A stretch of 64,000 nt of DNA from CAWBUW01 sp963792075 (GTDB taxonomy: Bacteria; Chloroflexota; Anaerolineae; Anaerolineales; UBA4823), in assembly GCA_963792075.1 (NCBI GenBank), contig CAWBUW010000012.1, forward strand, positions 2,170,001 through 2,234,000, in the 5' to 3' direction. Below, in pieces: positions 25,319-33,604 of the stretch. The notes under the pieces were generated by a model, which made no database searches, had not been told where the DNA came from, and saw only the letters and a program-made list of their open reading frames with translations. A program made the translations under genes and the position numbers. Within the stretch, counting starts at the first letter, position 1. Each line of letters begins with the position of its first letter.

Positions 25319-25870
25319 ATGACAGAACGCGTGCTGACACCTGCAGAGATAGGCCAGGAGGCGCAATCAGTCTACCAGCAGGGAGATTATCATGCGGCTG
25401 AACGCCTGTTTCAAGCCGCTGTTCAAGCTTATACCCTGGCGGGGGACCCGTTGATGGCTGCGGAAATGACCAATGACCGCAGTGTGGCGCTGATGATGGC
25501 CGGTGATGCAGGGGGCGCTCTGGCGGAGGCGGAAAAAGCCTTGGCTACTTTTGAACAGGCGGCCGACCGGAAGCGCATGGCGCTCGCCCTGGGCAATCGG
25601 GCAGCCGCTTTGGACGCGCTGCACCGCACAGATGAAGCCATGCTGGCTTATGAGCAGTGTGCAGAAATTTTGAAGGAATTGCACGAAGATGAGCTCAGAG
25701 CTTATGCGCTGCAAGCTCTGTCAAAAATATATCTGCGGAAGGGGAAACCCCTGGAAGCTTTGGTATGGATGCGGGCAGGCATCCACAACCTGCCACACCC
25801 TTCGTTGCACCAACGCCTGTTGAAGAATCTGTTGGATTATCCTTTCAAATTGACTCAGGGTGGAAAATAA
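25319..25870 (+). CDS. TPR-repeat protein
   Basis: 183 aa from ATG 25319, directly after the stop of the HTH gene. Repeats are visible as A-x-x-x-Y-x-x-G-D-Y-x-x-A patterns: AQSVYQQGDYHAAERLFQAA, then DAGGALAEAEKALATFEQA, then DEAMLAYEQCAEILKELH and LRKGKPLEALVWMRAGI. Such proteins serve as scaffolds. It probably acts with the double-HTH protein or the signalling operon. Confidence 0.8.
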   Translation: MTERVLTPAEIGQEAQSVYQQGDYHAAERLFQAAVQAYTLAGDPLMAAEMTNDRSVALMMAGDAGGALAEAEKALATFEQAADRKRMALALGNRAAALDALHRTDEAMLAYEQCAEILKELHEDELRAYALQALSKIYLRKGKPLEALVWMRAGIHNLPHPSLHQRLLKNLLDYPFKLTQGGK

Positions 25871-25878
25871 CTCGTGTA

Positions 25879-25895
25879 ACATGATGCACCCCTAA
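25879..25895. repeat. Half copy of the family C repeat
   Basis: ACATGATGCACCCCTAA is an exact 17-base match to the complement of the right arm of the hairpin at 47617-47657. Only one arm is present here. Confidence 0.6.
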
Positions 25896-25903
25896 TGAGG
25901 GGT

Positions 25904-25944
25904 CTGGGGTTGTAGCAGTGGCATTGCCACTGCTACAACCCCAG
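25904..25944. terminator. Perfect 19-bp hairpin downstream of the TPR gene
   Basis: CTGGGGTTGTAGCAGTGGC pairs perfectly with its complement around an ATT loop and is followed by TTTT. It lies between the convergent TPR and SDR genes and could end the TPR transcript. Confidence 0.75.
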
Positions 25945-25957
25945 TTTTCGTGAGAAG

Positions 25958-25992
25958 CCCCTCCCTGGCGCACGCAGTGCGCTGGGGAGGGG
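25958..25992. repeat. 16-bp hairpin with GCA loop
   Basis: CCCCTCCCTGGCGCAC pairs fully (two G-U pairs) with the facing arm. It is the second of four successive hairpins in this intergenic region. Confidence 0.6.
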
Positions 25993-26011
25993 TTGGGGTG
26001 GGGCTCTGGCG

Positions 26012-26104
26012 ATGGCTTTTTCATTCTTGAAAAAGCCATTGGGGAAAAAGGGGTGGGGGTTGTGACATGACACATGACGAATATTTAATTCGGGATGTGT
26101 CATG
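26012..26104. repeat. Two further hairpins next to the SDR gene end
   Basis: 26012-26039: ATGGCTTTTTCA, a TTCT loop and the exact complement. 26066-26104: CATGACACAT and ATGTGTCATG enclose GAATATTTAATTC. The second lies 5 bases beyond the SDR stop and can act as its terminator. Confidence 0.6.
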
Positions 26105-26109
26105 TATTG

Positions 26110-26901
26110 TTATAGAGTTCCTTTGTACATTCCGCCATCCACTGAGAGCATTACTCCGGTAATGTAGGAAGCGGCTGGTGAGAGCAGGAAGACGGCTGCG
26201 TTGGCGAACTCTTCTGGCTGGGCTATGCGCCCCAGCGGGCTGTCCTTCGCTTGTTTGAGCATTTCCTCGGCGACGGTCGTGCCGTTGGCTTTCGCTCGGG
26301 CAGACATCAGCTCACTGACACGTTCGGTTTCCGTCCAGGCGGGTAGGATGGAGTTAAAACGAATCGCCTCGTTCCCCAGTTCAAGCGCCAGAGATTTGAT
26401 CAGGCCGATGGTGGCCGCGCGGATGCTGTTGGATAGAATCAGGTTGGGGATAGGCTGTTTGACTGAGTAGGAAGTTATGGCGAGTACGCTCGCGGCCGGG
26501 GATTGGCGCAGATAAGGCAGCGCCGCGCGGATCAGGCGCACATGGCTGAACAAGGATAGCTCAACGGCCCTTTGCCAGGTTGCATCGTCGAAGCTTTCAA
26601 ATTTTCCCGGTGGTGGGCCGCCCGCGTTGGTAACCAGCAAATCCAACCCGCCCAGGCGTGCCGTGGCTTGAGCGATCAAATCTGCCGGCACGGATGGTTC
26701 GGCGACGTCGCCAGCCACCCCATGCACTTCTGCTTTTGTATCCTGTGCGATCTGCTTGGCAGCCGCTGCGATGTGGGCGGCATCTCGGCTGTTGATGACG
26801 ACCCGGCAGCCCTCTTTGGCCAGGCCAAGGGCAATGGCATATCCCAGGCCGCGGCTGGCGCCTGTGACCAGGGCGCGCACATTCTTTAATTTAAGATCCA
26901 T
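26110..26901 (-). CDS. SDR-family protein (FabG-like) lacking the catalytic Tyr/Lys
   Basis: 263 aa Rossmann protein. The nucleotide site is near canonical (RALVTGASRGLGYAIA), NAGG is present at about 94-97, and the terminal VDGG fits the family. The active site is changed: after the Ser in AITSYSVKQP, the position of YxxxK reads SNSIR (Tyr to Ser, Lys to Arg). A known FabG-like SDR subgroup shares this NSxR pattern, so it may bind NAD(P) without classical catalysis, or use other residues. GGAGG lies about 10 bases before the ATG. It heads a minus-strand unit that ends in a hairpin cluster. Confidence 0.85.
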   Translation of the reverse strand: MDLKLKNVRALVTGASRGLGYAIALGLAKEGCRVVINSRDAAHIAAAAKQIAQDTKAEVHGVAGDVAEPSVPADLIAQATARLGGLDLLVTNAGGPPPGKFESFDDATWQRAVELSLFSHVRLIRAALPYLRQSPAASVLAITSYSVKQPIPNLILSNSIRAATIGLIKSLALELGNEAIRFNSILPAWTETERVSELMSARAKANGTTVAEEMLKQAKDSPLGRIAQPEEFANAAVFLLSPAASYITGVMLSVDGGMYKGTL

Positions 26902-26918
26902 GTTTGTAAAACCTCCAG

Positions 26919-27203
26919 TTAAATCATTTCAATATGATCGTCGATCAGGCCAATATCTGGCCAGTTGTGTTCCAGCCAGGCTGGGATTGAATGCAGAGAT
27001 CTCTGGACGTGGGCGCTGTCGTTGCCGACCCAGGCGCAAGCAATGATCATTTCATCCCAATCATCCTGAAGATCCATTTCTGCTGTAGAGACATTGAACT
27101 CGCGGTGCAGTCGAGCCAGCAGCGGTTTAATGTGGCTACGTTTTTCTTTCAAAGAGGCACAGCCTGGGATTTGCAAGTGGAGGGTGAGCAGTCCAATTGG
27201 CAT
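26919..27203 (-). CDS. DUF503 (YlxP-like) protein
   Basis: 94 aa, the usual size. MPIGLLTLHLQIPGCASLKE followed by KRSHIKPLLARLHREFNVS is diagnostic of DUF503, an alpha/beta protein often found beside ribosome-maturation genes; its role is unsettled. GAGG precedes the ATG. It is 17 bases upstream of the SDR gene on the same strand and divergent from the DUF4230 gene. Confidence 0.9.
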   Translation of the reverse strand: MPIGLLTLHLQIPGCASLKEKRSHIKPLLARLHREFNVSTAEMDLQDDWDEMIIACAWVGNDSAHVQRSLHSIPAWLEHNWPDIGLIDDHIEMI

Positions 27204-27223
27204 TGCAATTTCCTCAATCCAAG

Positions 27224-27229
27224 TATAAT
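27224..27229 (+). promoter_or_regulatory. -10 box for a leaderless transcript
   Basis: TATAAT ends 7 bases before the ATG at 27237, so transcription should begin at or next to the start codon. No Shine-Dalgarno sequence is present. A convincing -35 box is not visible. Confidence 0.5.
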
Positions 27230-27236
27230 TAAAACT

Positions 27237-27956
27237 ATGAATAACACAAGAGCAAATAATCTACCTGCCTGGGCCCTGGTGATTGGGATCCTGCTGATCA
27301 TCAGTATCTCCGCATTTGGGCTCGTGTATGCGGTCTGGCAGAGCGTCCAACAAATGCAGAACGCAGTGCAGCCGGTGACGGATGTTACCAGTGACCTGGG
27401 CACCCAAATCGCAGAATTGACACATCCAACACCGACGATCCTCCCCGACCCCGTGACGGTCATATACCAGGTTCGTTCCCTGGCGCGGCTGGAAACGATC
27501 CAATATTCACTGGAGAAAGTGATCACGGCCGAGACCGGACAAGGGATTTTTGGCCTGCTCTTTGGCGACCGGATGATCTTCGTGGCGCATGGAGAGGTGA
27601 TCGCGGGGGTGGACCTGGCGAAATTGGGCCCACAGGACCTGTGGCTGCAAGGGGACACTTTATATGTGCGCCTGCCGGAGGCAGAGGTCTTTATAGCTAC
27701 GTTGAATAATGAAAAGTCTTACGTGTATGATCGTGAGACAGGCCTGCTGACCAAAGGGGATGTGAACCTGGAGACGGCAGCACGGCAGGCGGCAGAGAAG
27801 GCGATTGCGCAGGCGGCGATTGAGGATGGGATCTTAAGCCAGGCCCACCAAAATGCAGAAAGTTTTCTCTATCGTTTGTTCATGCAGTTGGGTTATAAGC
27901 AGGTAATCTTTGTACAGGCAACTCCCGTGCCTGTACTGGTCACGCCTGCGCCATAG
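27237..27956 (+). CDS. DUF4230 family membrane-anchored protein
   Basis: 239 aa from ATG 27237; the longer frame to 26991 overlaps DUF503 and is rejected. One N-terminal transmembrane helix (about 10-35) and a linker precede the DUF4230 domain: VYQVRSLARLETIQYSLEKV, then GDRMIFVAHGEVIAGVDLA, then LQGDTLYVRLPEAEV, followed by a helical segment rich in Ala (NLETAARQAAEKAIAQAA). The family is of unknown function and extracytoplasmic. It has a leaderless-type promoter. It converges on lipM. Confidence 0.85.
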   Translation: MNNTRANNLPAWALVIGILLIISISAFGLVYAVWQSVQQMQNAVQPVTDVTSDLGTQIAELTHPTPTILPDPVTVIYQVRSLARLETIQYSLEKVITAETGQGIFGLLFGDRMIFVAHGEVIAGVDLAKLGPQDLWLQGDTLYVRLPEAEVFIATLNNEKSYVYDRETGLLTKGDVNLETAARQAAEKAIAQAAIEDGILSQAHQNAESFLYRLFMQLGYKQVIFVQATPVPVLVTPAP

Positions 27957-27974
27957 GGGATCTGGCTCGTTGCG

Positions 27975-28808
27975 TTACACGCGCTGTGTCCATACGGCAG
28001 CGCGGTATTTGGATTCTGCGAGTGCTTCAACGCGATCTGACTCGGCCGGTGTGAGCTGGGCAGGGATAAGCTCCAAGTTAAGCACCTGGGCAAAGGCATG
28101 GACGATTGCCTGTGCGGCTGTATCCCAAGACAGAGGATGACCCAGGCTGGCTTCAGCAGTAGTGGCGTGTTCCAGCAGGCGAGCGGCGGCCGCCAGTCGT
28201 TTTTCGGGGTTGGGGAATTTGAGCGCCTGAGTGATCCGCTGCAAATCACCGCCCAGGGGCAGTGAGCCGTGCTGCAATACCCCCTCGCGGCGGCGGGCTT
28301 GTGCGCTTCCGACCAGTTTCTTCCCATTGACCGTGATCTCATAATTGGAAGGCACTTCGAAACAAACCGGCCCTTTCGGGTCGCTGCCAGGAGCAAGCAT
28401 GGGCAGCGGCTGGGTCTGCACCGGGAGATCCAGATCCTGCAACGCCTGGAGTAGCGCCTGGGACAGGCGCTGGTAACTGACCAGGACACCGCCTGCCAGG
28501 CGCGGCTCATCCGGGGGGCCAATCACGGCATAAGTCAGCTCATCGGTGTGCAGAATTGCGCGCCCACCGGTTGGGCGGCGGACTACTTCCCAGCCATGGA
28601 CAGCAAGGTTTTCCCGGTCAACGTCCAGGTAGGATTGGGTAAATCCCAAAGAGAGGCAGGCTGGCTGCCAGGCGTACAGGCGCAGCACCGGCAGCGCTCC
28701 GGGATCGAGCATGCCTTCTAACAAGGTTTCGTCAACGGCCATGTTCCAGGCCCCAGGTGCGGGCGGTGTTTGGATCAACCGCCAGGGTGTTTTCGTAAAT
28801 TTGATCAT
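27975..28808 (-). CDS. lipM: Octanoyltransferase LipM-type (lipoate/octanoate transferase)
   Basis: 277 aa, biotin/lipoate protein ligase fold. WNMAVDETLLEGML begins the family, VVRRPTGGRAILHTDELTY forms the lipoyl-binding loop, and PVCFEVPSNYEITVNGKKLV places Cys149 and a Lys near 164 as in LipM enzymes that move octanoyl from acyl carrier protein to GcvH. RRREGVLQHGSLPL completes the fold. LplA-like ligase activity is the alternative. Its start overlaps the upstream gene stop by 4 bases. Confidence 0.88.
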   Translation of the reverse strand: MIKFTKTPWRLIQTPPAPGAWNMAVDETLLEGMLDPGALPVLRLYAWQPACLSLGFTQSYLDVDRENLAVHGWEVVRRPTGGRAILHTDELTYAVIGPPDEPRLAGGVLVSYQRLSQALLQALQDLDLPVQTQPLPMLAPGSDPKGPVCFEVPSNYEITVNGKKLVGSAQARRREGVLQHGSLPLGGDLQRITQALKFPNPEKRLAAAARLLEHATTAEASLGHPLSWDTAAQAIVHAFAQVLNLELIPAQLTPAESDRVEALAESKYRAAVWTQRV

Positions 28809-31018
28809 GGATAAGGGTTTGGGGTGGTACTTGAAGAAGGTTGGCTGGGCGGGTTATATTTCAATTTCAAGCGCGCTACCGTCGTTAGCGGGCTGGTCGA
28901 ATTTTCCCACCAGAGTTGGATATAAGTATCGATCGCGGCTCGCGGCTGTCCGTTTAACTCATAAGCCAGTCCGAGCAGGTAGTAAAAGCGATCGCAAATC
29001 GCATGCGTTTTACAGTTGAAACGCCCAGATGCGAGCGCACTTTCTAGATCACGGCGCACCTGGTTTGGAGAGACGCCAGAGAACAAAGCTCGCTCGGCCG
29101 CATAAAGTGCATCCCGCGTGTAGGTGGTCAGTGCAGGTTCGACGGGCAGGCTCTGCAGATAAGGGATGTCGCTCTCTGCCTGGTGCAGGAGTTGGTAACC
29201 CAGGCGTGGGCCGAGTTGGAAAACTGGCTGGTCTACCGTTGTAATACTAAAATAAACTGTGGGGGAGTTGGTTTCGATGTAGCTCAGGAACAACGCTCGC
29301 ACACCTTGGCGGCTGGCTGCCAGGATCCAGAACTCCAGGCGGTCGCCGGGGTGATGCTGCACCGTGATCCAGCGCTCATTTGTCCCATCCAGGTCGAAAT
29401 CGAAAATACCCGCCGACCGCAAGGTCACCCCGGAAGTGCGCAGGTATTCCTGCGCCAGGGAAGGATCCGAAATGCCGCTGGTTATGGTCAATTCTTGCAA
29501 TGCCGCGTCCGCGTTGCAAATGGGTGCTGCCCGGCAAGCCTGGTACAGGTTTGCCGGAGATTGGTAGGTGCTCAAGAAATCTCGGGCTGCTGTTTTCCAG
29601 GTGCTTTGAGGGAAACTTGGGTCATCTAAAATGGATTGGAAATCCTGCCGGGCAGCGACCTGCTCTCCGGACAGAGCCAGGGAAACGGCGTGGCGGAAGA
29701 GCAGCGCATACCGCGCATCCTCCGCATACAGGCGGCCTTGTGGGTCAAGCTTGGGCGGCCAAAGGGGGAGCAGCGCGGCGGAAATCTCGGCTGCCGCGCG
29801 TGGCTCCCAGAACGTTTCGGCATGCGTCAGGATCGTTTCGCAGCGTACCAGATCCTCGTTGGGTGGCGTACTGCTGTAGGTTTGTGGTTCGGAGTTGAAG
29901 GTCTCCCCGTTCCACACGTAAGGGCGTTCGATGCGTACGGGGCAGGCAGGGTAGAACTGCAAGACCAGGTTAAAACGGCCTGGCTGATCAGAAATTTCCA
30001 GGCCAGGCGCGAATGCTTCTTTGAAATCGAACAGTGGGGATGAGGAAACCGGAAGCTCGACAGGTACTCCTTGGGATAGATCGAAAACGTGTGGCTCGGG
30101 GCTGATGAAATCGCCGGCCGGAGGTGCGGTATAAAGGATAAGCTCCAGAATCGAATCGCCTGTGAGGTCTGCTGATAGGTAGCTGGTCGGATTGCCAACT
30201 GCGCGCGGGCGAAAGTCAAAGACGGTGGTGAGTGGATAAATCTGGATCTGATCGGGGGTCTCAAGCAGCCACAGAGAGACATTCCCTTCAAGGATGAGCA
30301 ATGACTGGCCCAATTGGCCAGGCTGAGCAGGCAATGGATACACAGTCAACTGCAGGGCTGGTTCCCGGCTGTGGAACCAGGCGGGAAGGTCAGAGAGGGG
30401 CAGCGACCCGTCCTCTAGCGCCTGGAGCAAGAAGCTGGTGTACCGTTCAACCGCTTGTGGATCACCCAGGCGGGCAAGCGAGTACGCTAATCCCCAGCGC
30501 CATCCTTCGGCTTGAAGATCATCCGGATAGCGCAGCAGGGCTTCCTGGTAGGCCAGTGCGGGGTAAATGAAAGCAGCGCTGTAAGCAGGCGTTTGCTGGT
30601 CTGCAAGTTTGGGGAAATGGACGTCAGGATACTCTCTCAGCCGGCGAGCAGCCTCGGCAGCTTTTTCGGCCGACCAGGTGTTGAGCTCGTAACGGTCATT
30701 AAACCGATTCGGCCGGGCTGCAGCTAATGTGGGCAGCCTCTCGGGGGCAGGAGTTTGGCTGGCCGTTGGAGAAGGGGTGATGGTGGGGGTCAGACTCGGG
30801 CGCAACGTCCAGGTAGGACGGCGCGTCGGGGTGATCGTGGGGGAGGGCGTGGCGGAAGCGGTTGGGGTGGTTGTTTGTGTGGCGGTGGATGTGAGGGTAG
30901 GGGCGGGAGTCGGCTGTGTACCTATCCAGGCCACCCCGGCTACGATAATCAAAAAGAGGATAATGCCGGTGAAAACCAGTGCTATGAGGGTGAAGCCGCG
31001 AGCACCATTTTCTCCCAT
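28805..31018 (-). CDS. Large single-pass surface protein with Thr/Pro stalk and TPR-like C-terminus
   Basis: 737 aa. One N-terminal transmembrane helix (about 8-32), then a low-complexity Thr/Pro/Ser stalk (about 33-92) made of PTPAPTLTSTATQ-like and PTRRPTWTLRPS-like units. The extracytoplasmic part has helical segments (AYQEALLRYPDDLQAEGW; AERALFSGVSPNQVRRDLES) resembling tetratricopeptide units, and an FG-GAP-like central part (FDFDLDGTNERWI; LTGDSILEL). No enzyme motif was found. It overlaps lipM by 4 bases and starts 13 bases after the DapA-family stop, so the three form one operon. Confidence 0.75.
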   Translation of the reverse strand: MGENGARGFTLIALVFTGIILFLIIVAGVAWIGTQPTPAPTLTSTATQTTTPTASATPSPTITPTRRPTWTLRPSLTPTITPSPTASQTPAPERLPTLAAARPNRFNDRYELNTWSAEKAAEAARRLREYPDVHFPKLADQQTPAYSAAFIYPALAYQEALLRYPDDLQAEGWRWGLAYSLARLGDPQAVERYTSFLLQALEDGSLPLSDLPAWFHSREPALQLTVYPLPAQPGQLGQSLLILEGNVSLWLLETPDQIQIYPLTTVFDFRPRAVGNPTSYLSADLTGDSILELILYTAPPAGDFISPEPHVFDLSQGVPVELPVSSSPLFDFKEAFAPGLEISDQPGRFNLVLQFYPACPVRIERPYVWNGETFNSEPQTYSSTPPNEDLVRCETILTHAETFWEPRAAAEISAALLPLWPPKLDPQGRLYAEDARYALLFRHAVSLALSGEQVAARQDFQSILDDPSFPQSTWKTAARDFLSTYQSPANLYQACRAAPICNADAALQELTITSGISDPSLAQEYLRTSGVTLRSAGIFDFDLDGTNERWITVQHHPGDRLEFWILAASRQGVRALFLSYIETNSPTVYFSITTVDQPVFQLGPRLGYQLLHQAESDIPYLQSLPVEPALTTYTRDALYAAERALFSGVSPNQVRRDLESALASGRFNCKTHAICDRFYYLLGLAYELNGQPRAAIDTYIQLWWENSTSPLTTVARLKLKYNPPSQPSSSTTPNPYP

Positions 31019-31031
31019 AGACTTGTTCCGT

Positions 31032-31949
31032 TCAGCTCGCTGCCTCTACAGTTTGCAGTTCGGCCAGCACCCGCTGGACAGTTTCTGCTGGGGCGGGCAG
31101 CAGCGGTGGGCGGACCGGCCAGGCGTTGAAGGCATGCAGATGGGGAAAGAGCGCTTTGAGCAAGGGGGGGAAAGGCGGCACGCTTTCCAGGATGGTGCGC
31201 AATTTTCCCAGGGTATCCTGTGCGAGAAGATCAGGCCGGTGAGACTGGAAGGCTTCCCAGACCTGGCGCAGTACAGGAGAATATAAGTTAGCCATAGCGG
31301 TGATACAGCCGCTGGCGTGGCTTTCTAAAGCAGTACTGAAGAGGCCATCGTTTCCATTCAGCACCAGCAGTTCATCCCCGAAGCGATCTCCCAACTGGCG
31401 AGCCAGTGTGCTGCTGCCCGAGGAATCTTTGATGCCAGCAAAGCGATCAGGAAACGCATCGCGCAGGCGGGCTAACAGGTCTAATGAAAGGTCCATGCCG
31501 GTCATCGGAGGAATATGATAGCCCAGGAAAGCGCTGCCAGCCGGCACCGCGCGCTGCAGTACGTGACTGAACCATTGGAACAAACCCTCCTCTGATGCTT
31601 TACGGAAGTAATAAGGCGGCAGGGTCACTACGCCATCATACCCCTGATCGAAGGCAAAGCGAGTCAGGTTGATGGTTTCTTCCAGGCTAGGAGTGCCTGT
31701 ACCGGCCAGGAGATGAAAGGTCGGGAATTCCTGGCGCACAACCTGCCCGGCGCGTAAAATATTCAGTCTTTCCTCATAAGAAAAGGAAGGGCCTTCGCCG
31801 GTAGTACCTAAGAGGAGTGCACCGTGGCAGCCCCGCTGGGCCAGGAAACTGAGTAGATGGGGGATCTCTTCCAACGCGGGAGAGAGGTCGTGGCGGAGCG
31901 GAGTGAGGGCAGCAGCATAAACACCAGAGAGAGTGTGAAATGGTTTCAT
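31032..31949 (-). CDS. DapA/NAL family class I aldolase (dihydrodipicolinate synthase-like)
   Basis: 305 aa from ATG 31949-31947; the longer frame runs into a hairpin element. TIM-barrel features: GVYAAALTPLRHD at the start, LLGTTGEGPSFSYEERLN as phosphate/carboxylate loop, the catalytic Tyr in FLGYHIPPMTG and the Schiff-base Lys in FAGIKDSSGS. The family includes DHDPS, N-acetylneuraminate lyase and 2-keto-3-deoxy sugar acid aldolases; the isolated setting makes lysine synthesis uncertain. TATAAT at 31961-31956 ends 6 bases before the ATG, so it too looks leaderless. Confidence 0.85.
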   Translation of the reverse strand: MKPFHTLSGVYAAALTPLRHDLSPALEEIPHLLSFLAQRGCHGALLLGTTGEGPSFSYEERLNILRAGQVVRQEFPTFHLLAGTGTPSLEETINLTRFAFDQGYDGVVTLPPYYFRKASEEGLFQWFSHVLQRAVPAGSAFLGYHIPPMTGMDLSLDLLARLRDAFPDRFAGIKDSSGSSTLARQLGDRFGDELLVLNGNDGLFSTALESHASGCITAMANLYSPVLRQVWEAFQSHRPDLLAQDTLGKLRTILESVPPFPPLLKALFPHLHAFNAWPVRPPLLPAPAETVQRVLAELQTVEAAS

Positions 31950-32007
31950 AGCAGCATTATACTGGATTCTGACACGGTTTCCGGTATAGATGCCATAGTT
32001 TTTAAAG

Positions 32008-32133
32008 TTGGGGGGCAGTCCAAAAAGAAACAAAGGAAGAAAATTAATACATACCTGTGGGGGTGGTGCTTCGCACCACCCCCACAGGTATGTATATTTT
32101 CTCCTTGTTTTCGTCTTTTTGGACACCCCCCAA
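32008..32133. repeat. Palindromic element, family B copy 2 (complete)
   Basis: 126 bp flanked by imperfect terminal inverted repeats beginning TTGGGGGGCAGTCCAAAAA and ending with the complement of TTGGGGGGTGTCC. The core (32047-32095) is a perfect hairpin with 23-bp arms and a TTC loop. Both tails are present, unlike the other two copies. It lies between the divergent DapA-family and ROK genes. I see no clear target duplication. Confidence 0.85.
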
Positions 32134-32183
32134 CAGATGCTTAGTTAAGTTAATGAACAATCAAAATTATTGTGTTAAAACAG

Positions 32184-32212
32184 TTGACAATTCGAGCAGC
32201 TTGTGATATCAT
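32184..32212 (+). promoter_or_regulatory. Promoter of the ROK regulator gene
   Basis: TTGACA (32184-32189), 17-base spacer, TATCAT (32207-32212). It lies inside the longest open frame, which shows that the true start is downstream. Confidence 0.7.
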
Positions 32213-32255
32213 GAACAAAGTAGATTGTTCGATTAATCCTCCGAATTCGACCGAA

Positions 32256-33473
32256 ATGACAGTCCTTTTCCCAACTTCTTACGGCGTCAAAAACATGAAT
32301 AAGCGTCTTATCCTGGATATGATTCGCTTTACACCGGGCGGAATCTCGCGAGCAGAATTGGCCCGCCAGATGGATTTGACGCGTGCAGCGGTCACAACCA
32401 TTGTCAATGACCTGATCAAAGAGCAGTTAGTGCATGAGACTGAGAATGGCCCTGCGACAGGTGGGCGGCGACCGATTTTGTTAGAAATCAATCCACACCA
32501 TTCATTGGTTGTGGGCATCGACATGGGCGCGACACATCTGACGATAGTGCTGACAGATATTTCGGCACACATTATCGATGAAATTGAAGAGCCCTTCGAC
32601 GTGAAGCGTGGGCCTAAACTTTGTTTGCAGCAGCTTGATGAGAGTCTGCGCAAGCTGTTAGCGCAGGCTGGTAAACAGTTGCAGGATATTCATGCGATTG
32701 GATTGGGCGTGCCTGGACCGGTAAGCGAAAGGCAGGGCGGTGTAAGTGCCCCACCGATTATGCCTGGATGGGATAACTTCCCCATTCGTAAGCACCTGGA
32801 AGCCTTGTGGCAGCGTCCCCTGGTGATTGGCAATGATGCCAATTTTGGCGCCTTGGGTGAATGGGCCTATGGCGCCGGGCGTGGAGAGCGCAATCTGGCT
32901 TATATCAAAGTTGGGTCGGGCATCGGCGCGGGTCTGTTGATCGACGGGCGTATTTATGGGGGTGCGACAGGTTGCGCCGGCGAGATAGGACATGTTACGA
33001 TCCGTGACGATGGTCCGATCTGCACATGTGGCAGTTATGGTTGTCTTGAAGCAATGTCTGGCGGCGACGCTTTAGCGCTGCGTGGTCAAGAGGCGGTACG
33101 CGCCGGGCGGCGTACGCAACTGTCGGCAATTCGGCCTGTGGAGAAGATTACTGCAAAAGATGTTGCATCATCAGCGCGATTGGGAGATTTAATTGCCCAG
33201 CAAATTGTGACTGCGTCAGGGGAGTATCTGGGCATCGCCATTGCCAGCCTGGTCAACCTGTTTAACCCAAGTATGGTAGTAATTGGCGGCGGTGTCGCCC
33301 AAATGGGCGACCTGCTGCTGGATCCGATCCGGCATGCGGTGCAACAACGCAGTTTGCGACCGGCGGCTCGGGCTGTGCGGATTTCTACCGCTGTGTTAGG
33401 CCGCCGGTCGTCCAGCATCGGTGCAGCAGTTCAAGCAATTAATCTTGCGCTGGACGAACTGGCCGATAAGTGA
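32256..33473 (+). CDS. ROK-family transcriptional regulator (NagC/XylR type)
   Basis: 405 aa from ATG 32256, the first in-frame ATG after the promoter; ATG 32295 is an alternative and neither has a clear ribosome site. An N-terminal winged HTH (NKRLILDMIRFTPGGISRAE through LTRAAVTTIVNDL) is followed by a sugar-kinase fold: VVGIDMGATHLTIVL (phosphate 1), GLGVPGPVS, GNDANFGALGEW, and GEIGHVTIRDDGPICTCGSY with the ROK zinc motif CxCGxxGC. Such proteins repress sugar uptake operons until a sugar binds. It directly precedes an ABC sugar transport operon. Confidence 0.92.
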   Translation: MTVLFPTSYGVKNMNKRLILDMIRFTPGGISRAELARQMDLTRAAVTTIVNDLIKEQLVHETENGPATGGRRPILLEINPHHSLVVGIDMGATHLTIVLTDISAHIIDEIEEPFDVKRGPKLCLQQLDESLRKLLAQAGKQLQDIHAIGLGVPGPVSERQGGVSAPPIMPGWDNFPIRKHLEALWQRPLVIGNDANFGALGEWAYGAGRGERNLAYIKVGSGIGAGLLIDGRIYGGATGCAGEIGHVTIRDDGPICTCGSYGCLEAMSGGDALALRGQEAVRAGRRTQLSAIRPVEKITAKDVASSARLGDLIAQQIVTASGEYLGIAIASLVNLFNPSMVVIGGGVAQMGDLLLDPIRHAVQQRSLRPAARAVRISTAVLGRRSSSIGAAVQAINLALDELADK

Positions 33474-33604
33474 TATAAGGAAAACAAGATGAGGAGGAGA
33501 AAATCAAACTGAAGACATATCTATAACACCTCAGACTGACTCAATTCACGCTGTGAAAGCCAACTATTGGCAAATTCAATCAATTTCTGAGAGGAGAAAA
33601 TCGA

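Noticed and set aside
31950..32126. Extended N-terminus of the DapA-family frame (59 extra codons)
   Set aside because: It translates the palindromic element and the promoter, and lacks a ribosome site; ATG 31949 fits the family start.
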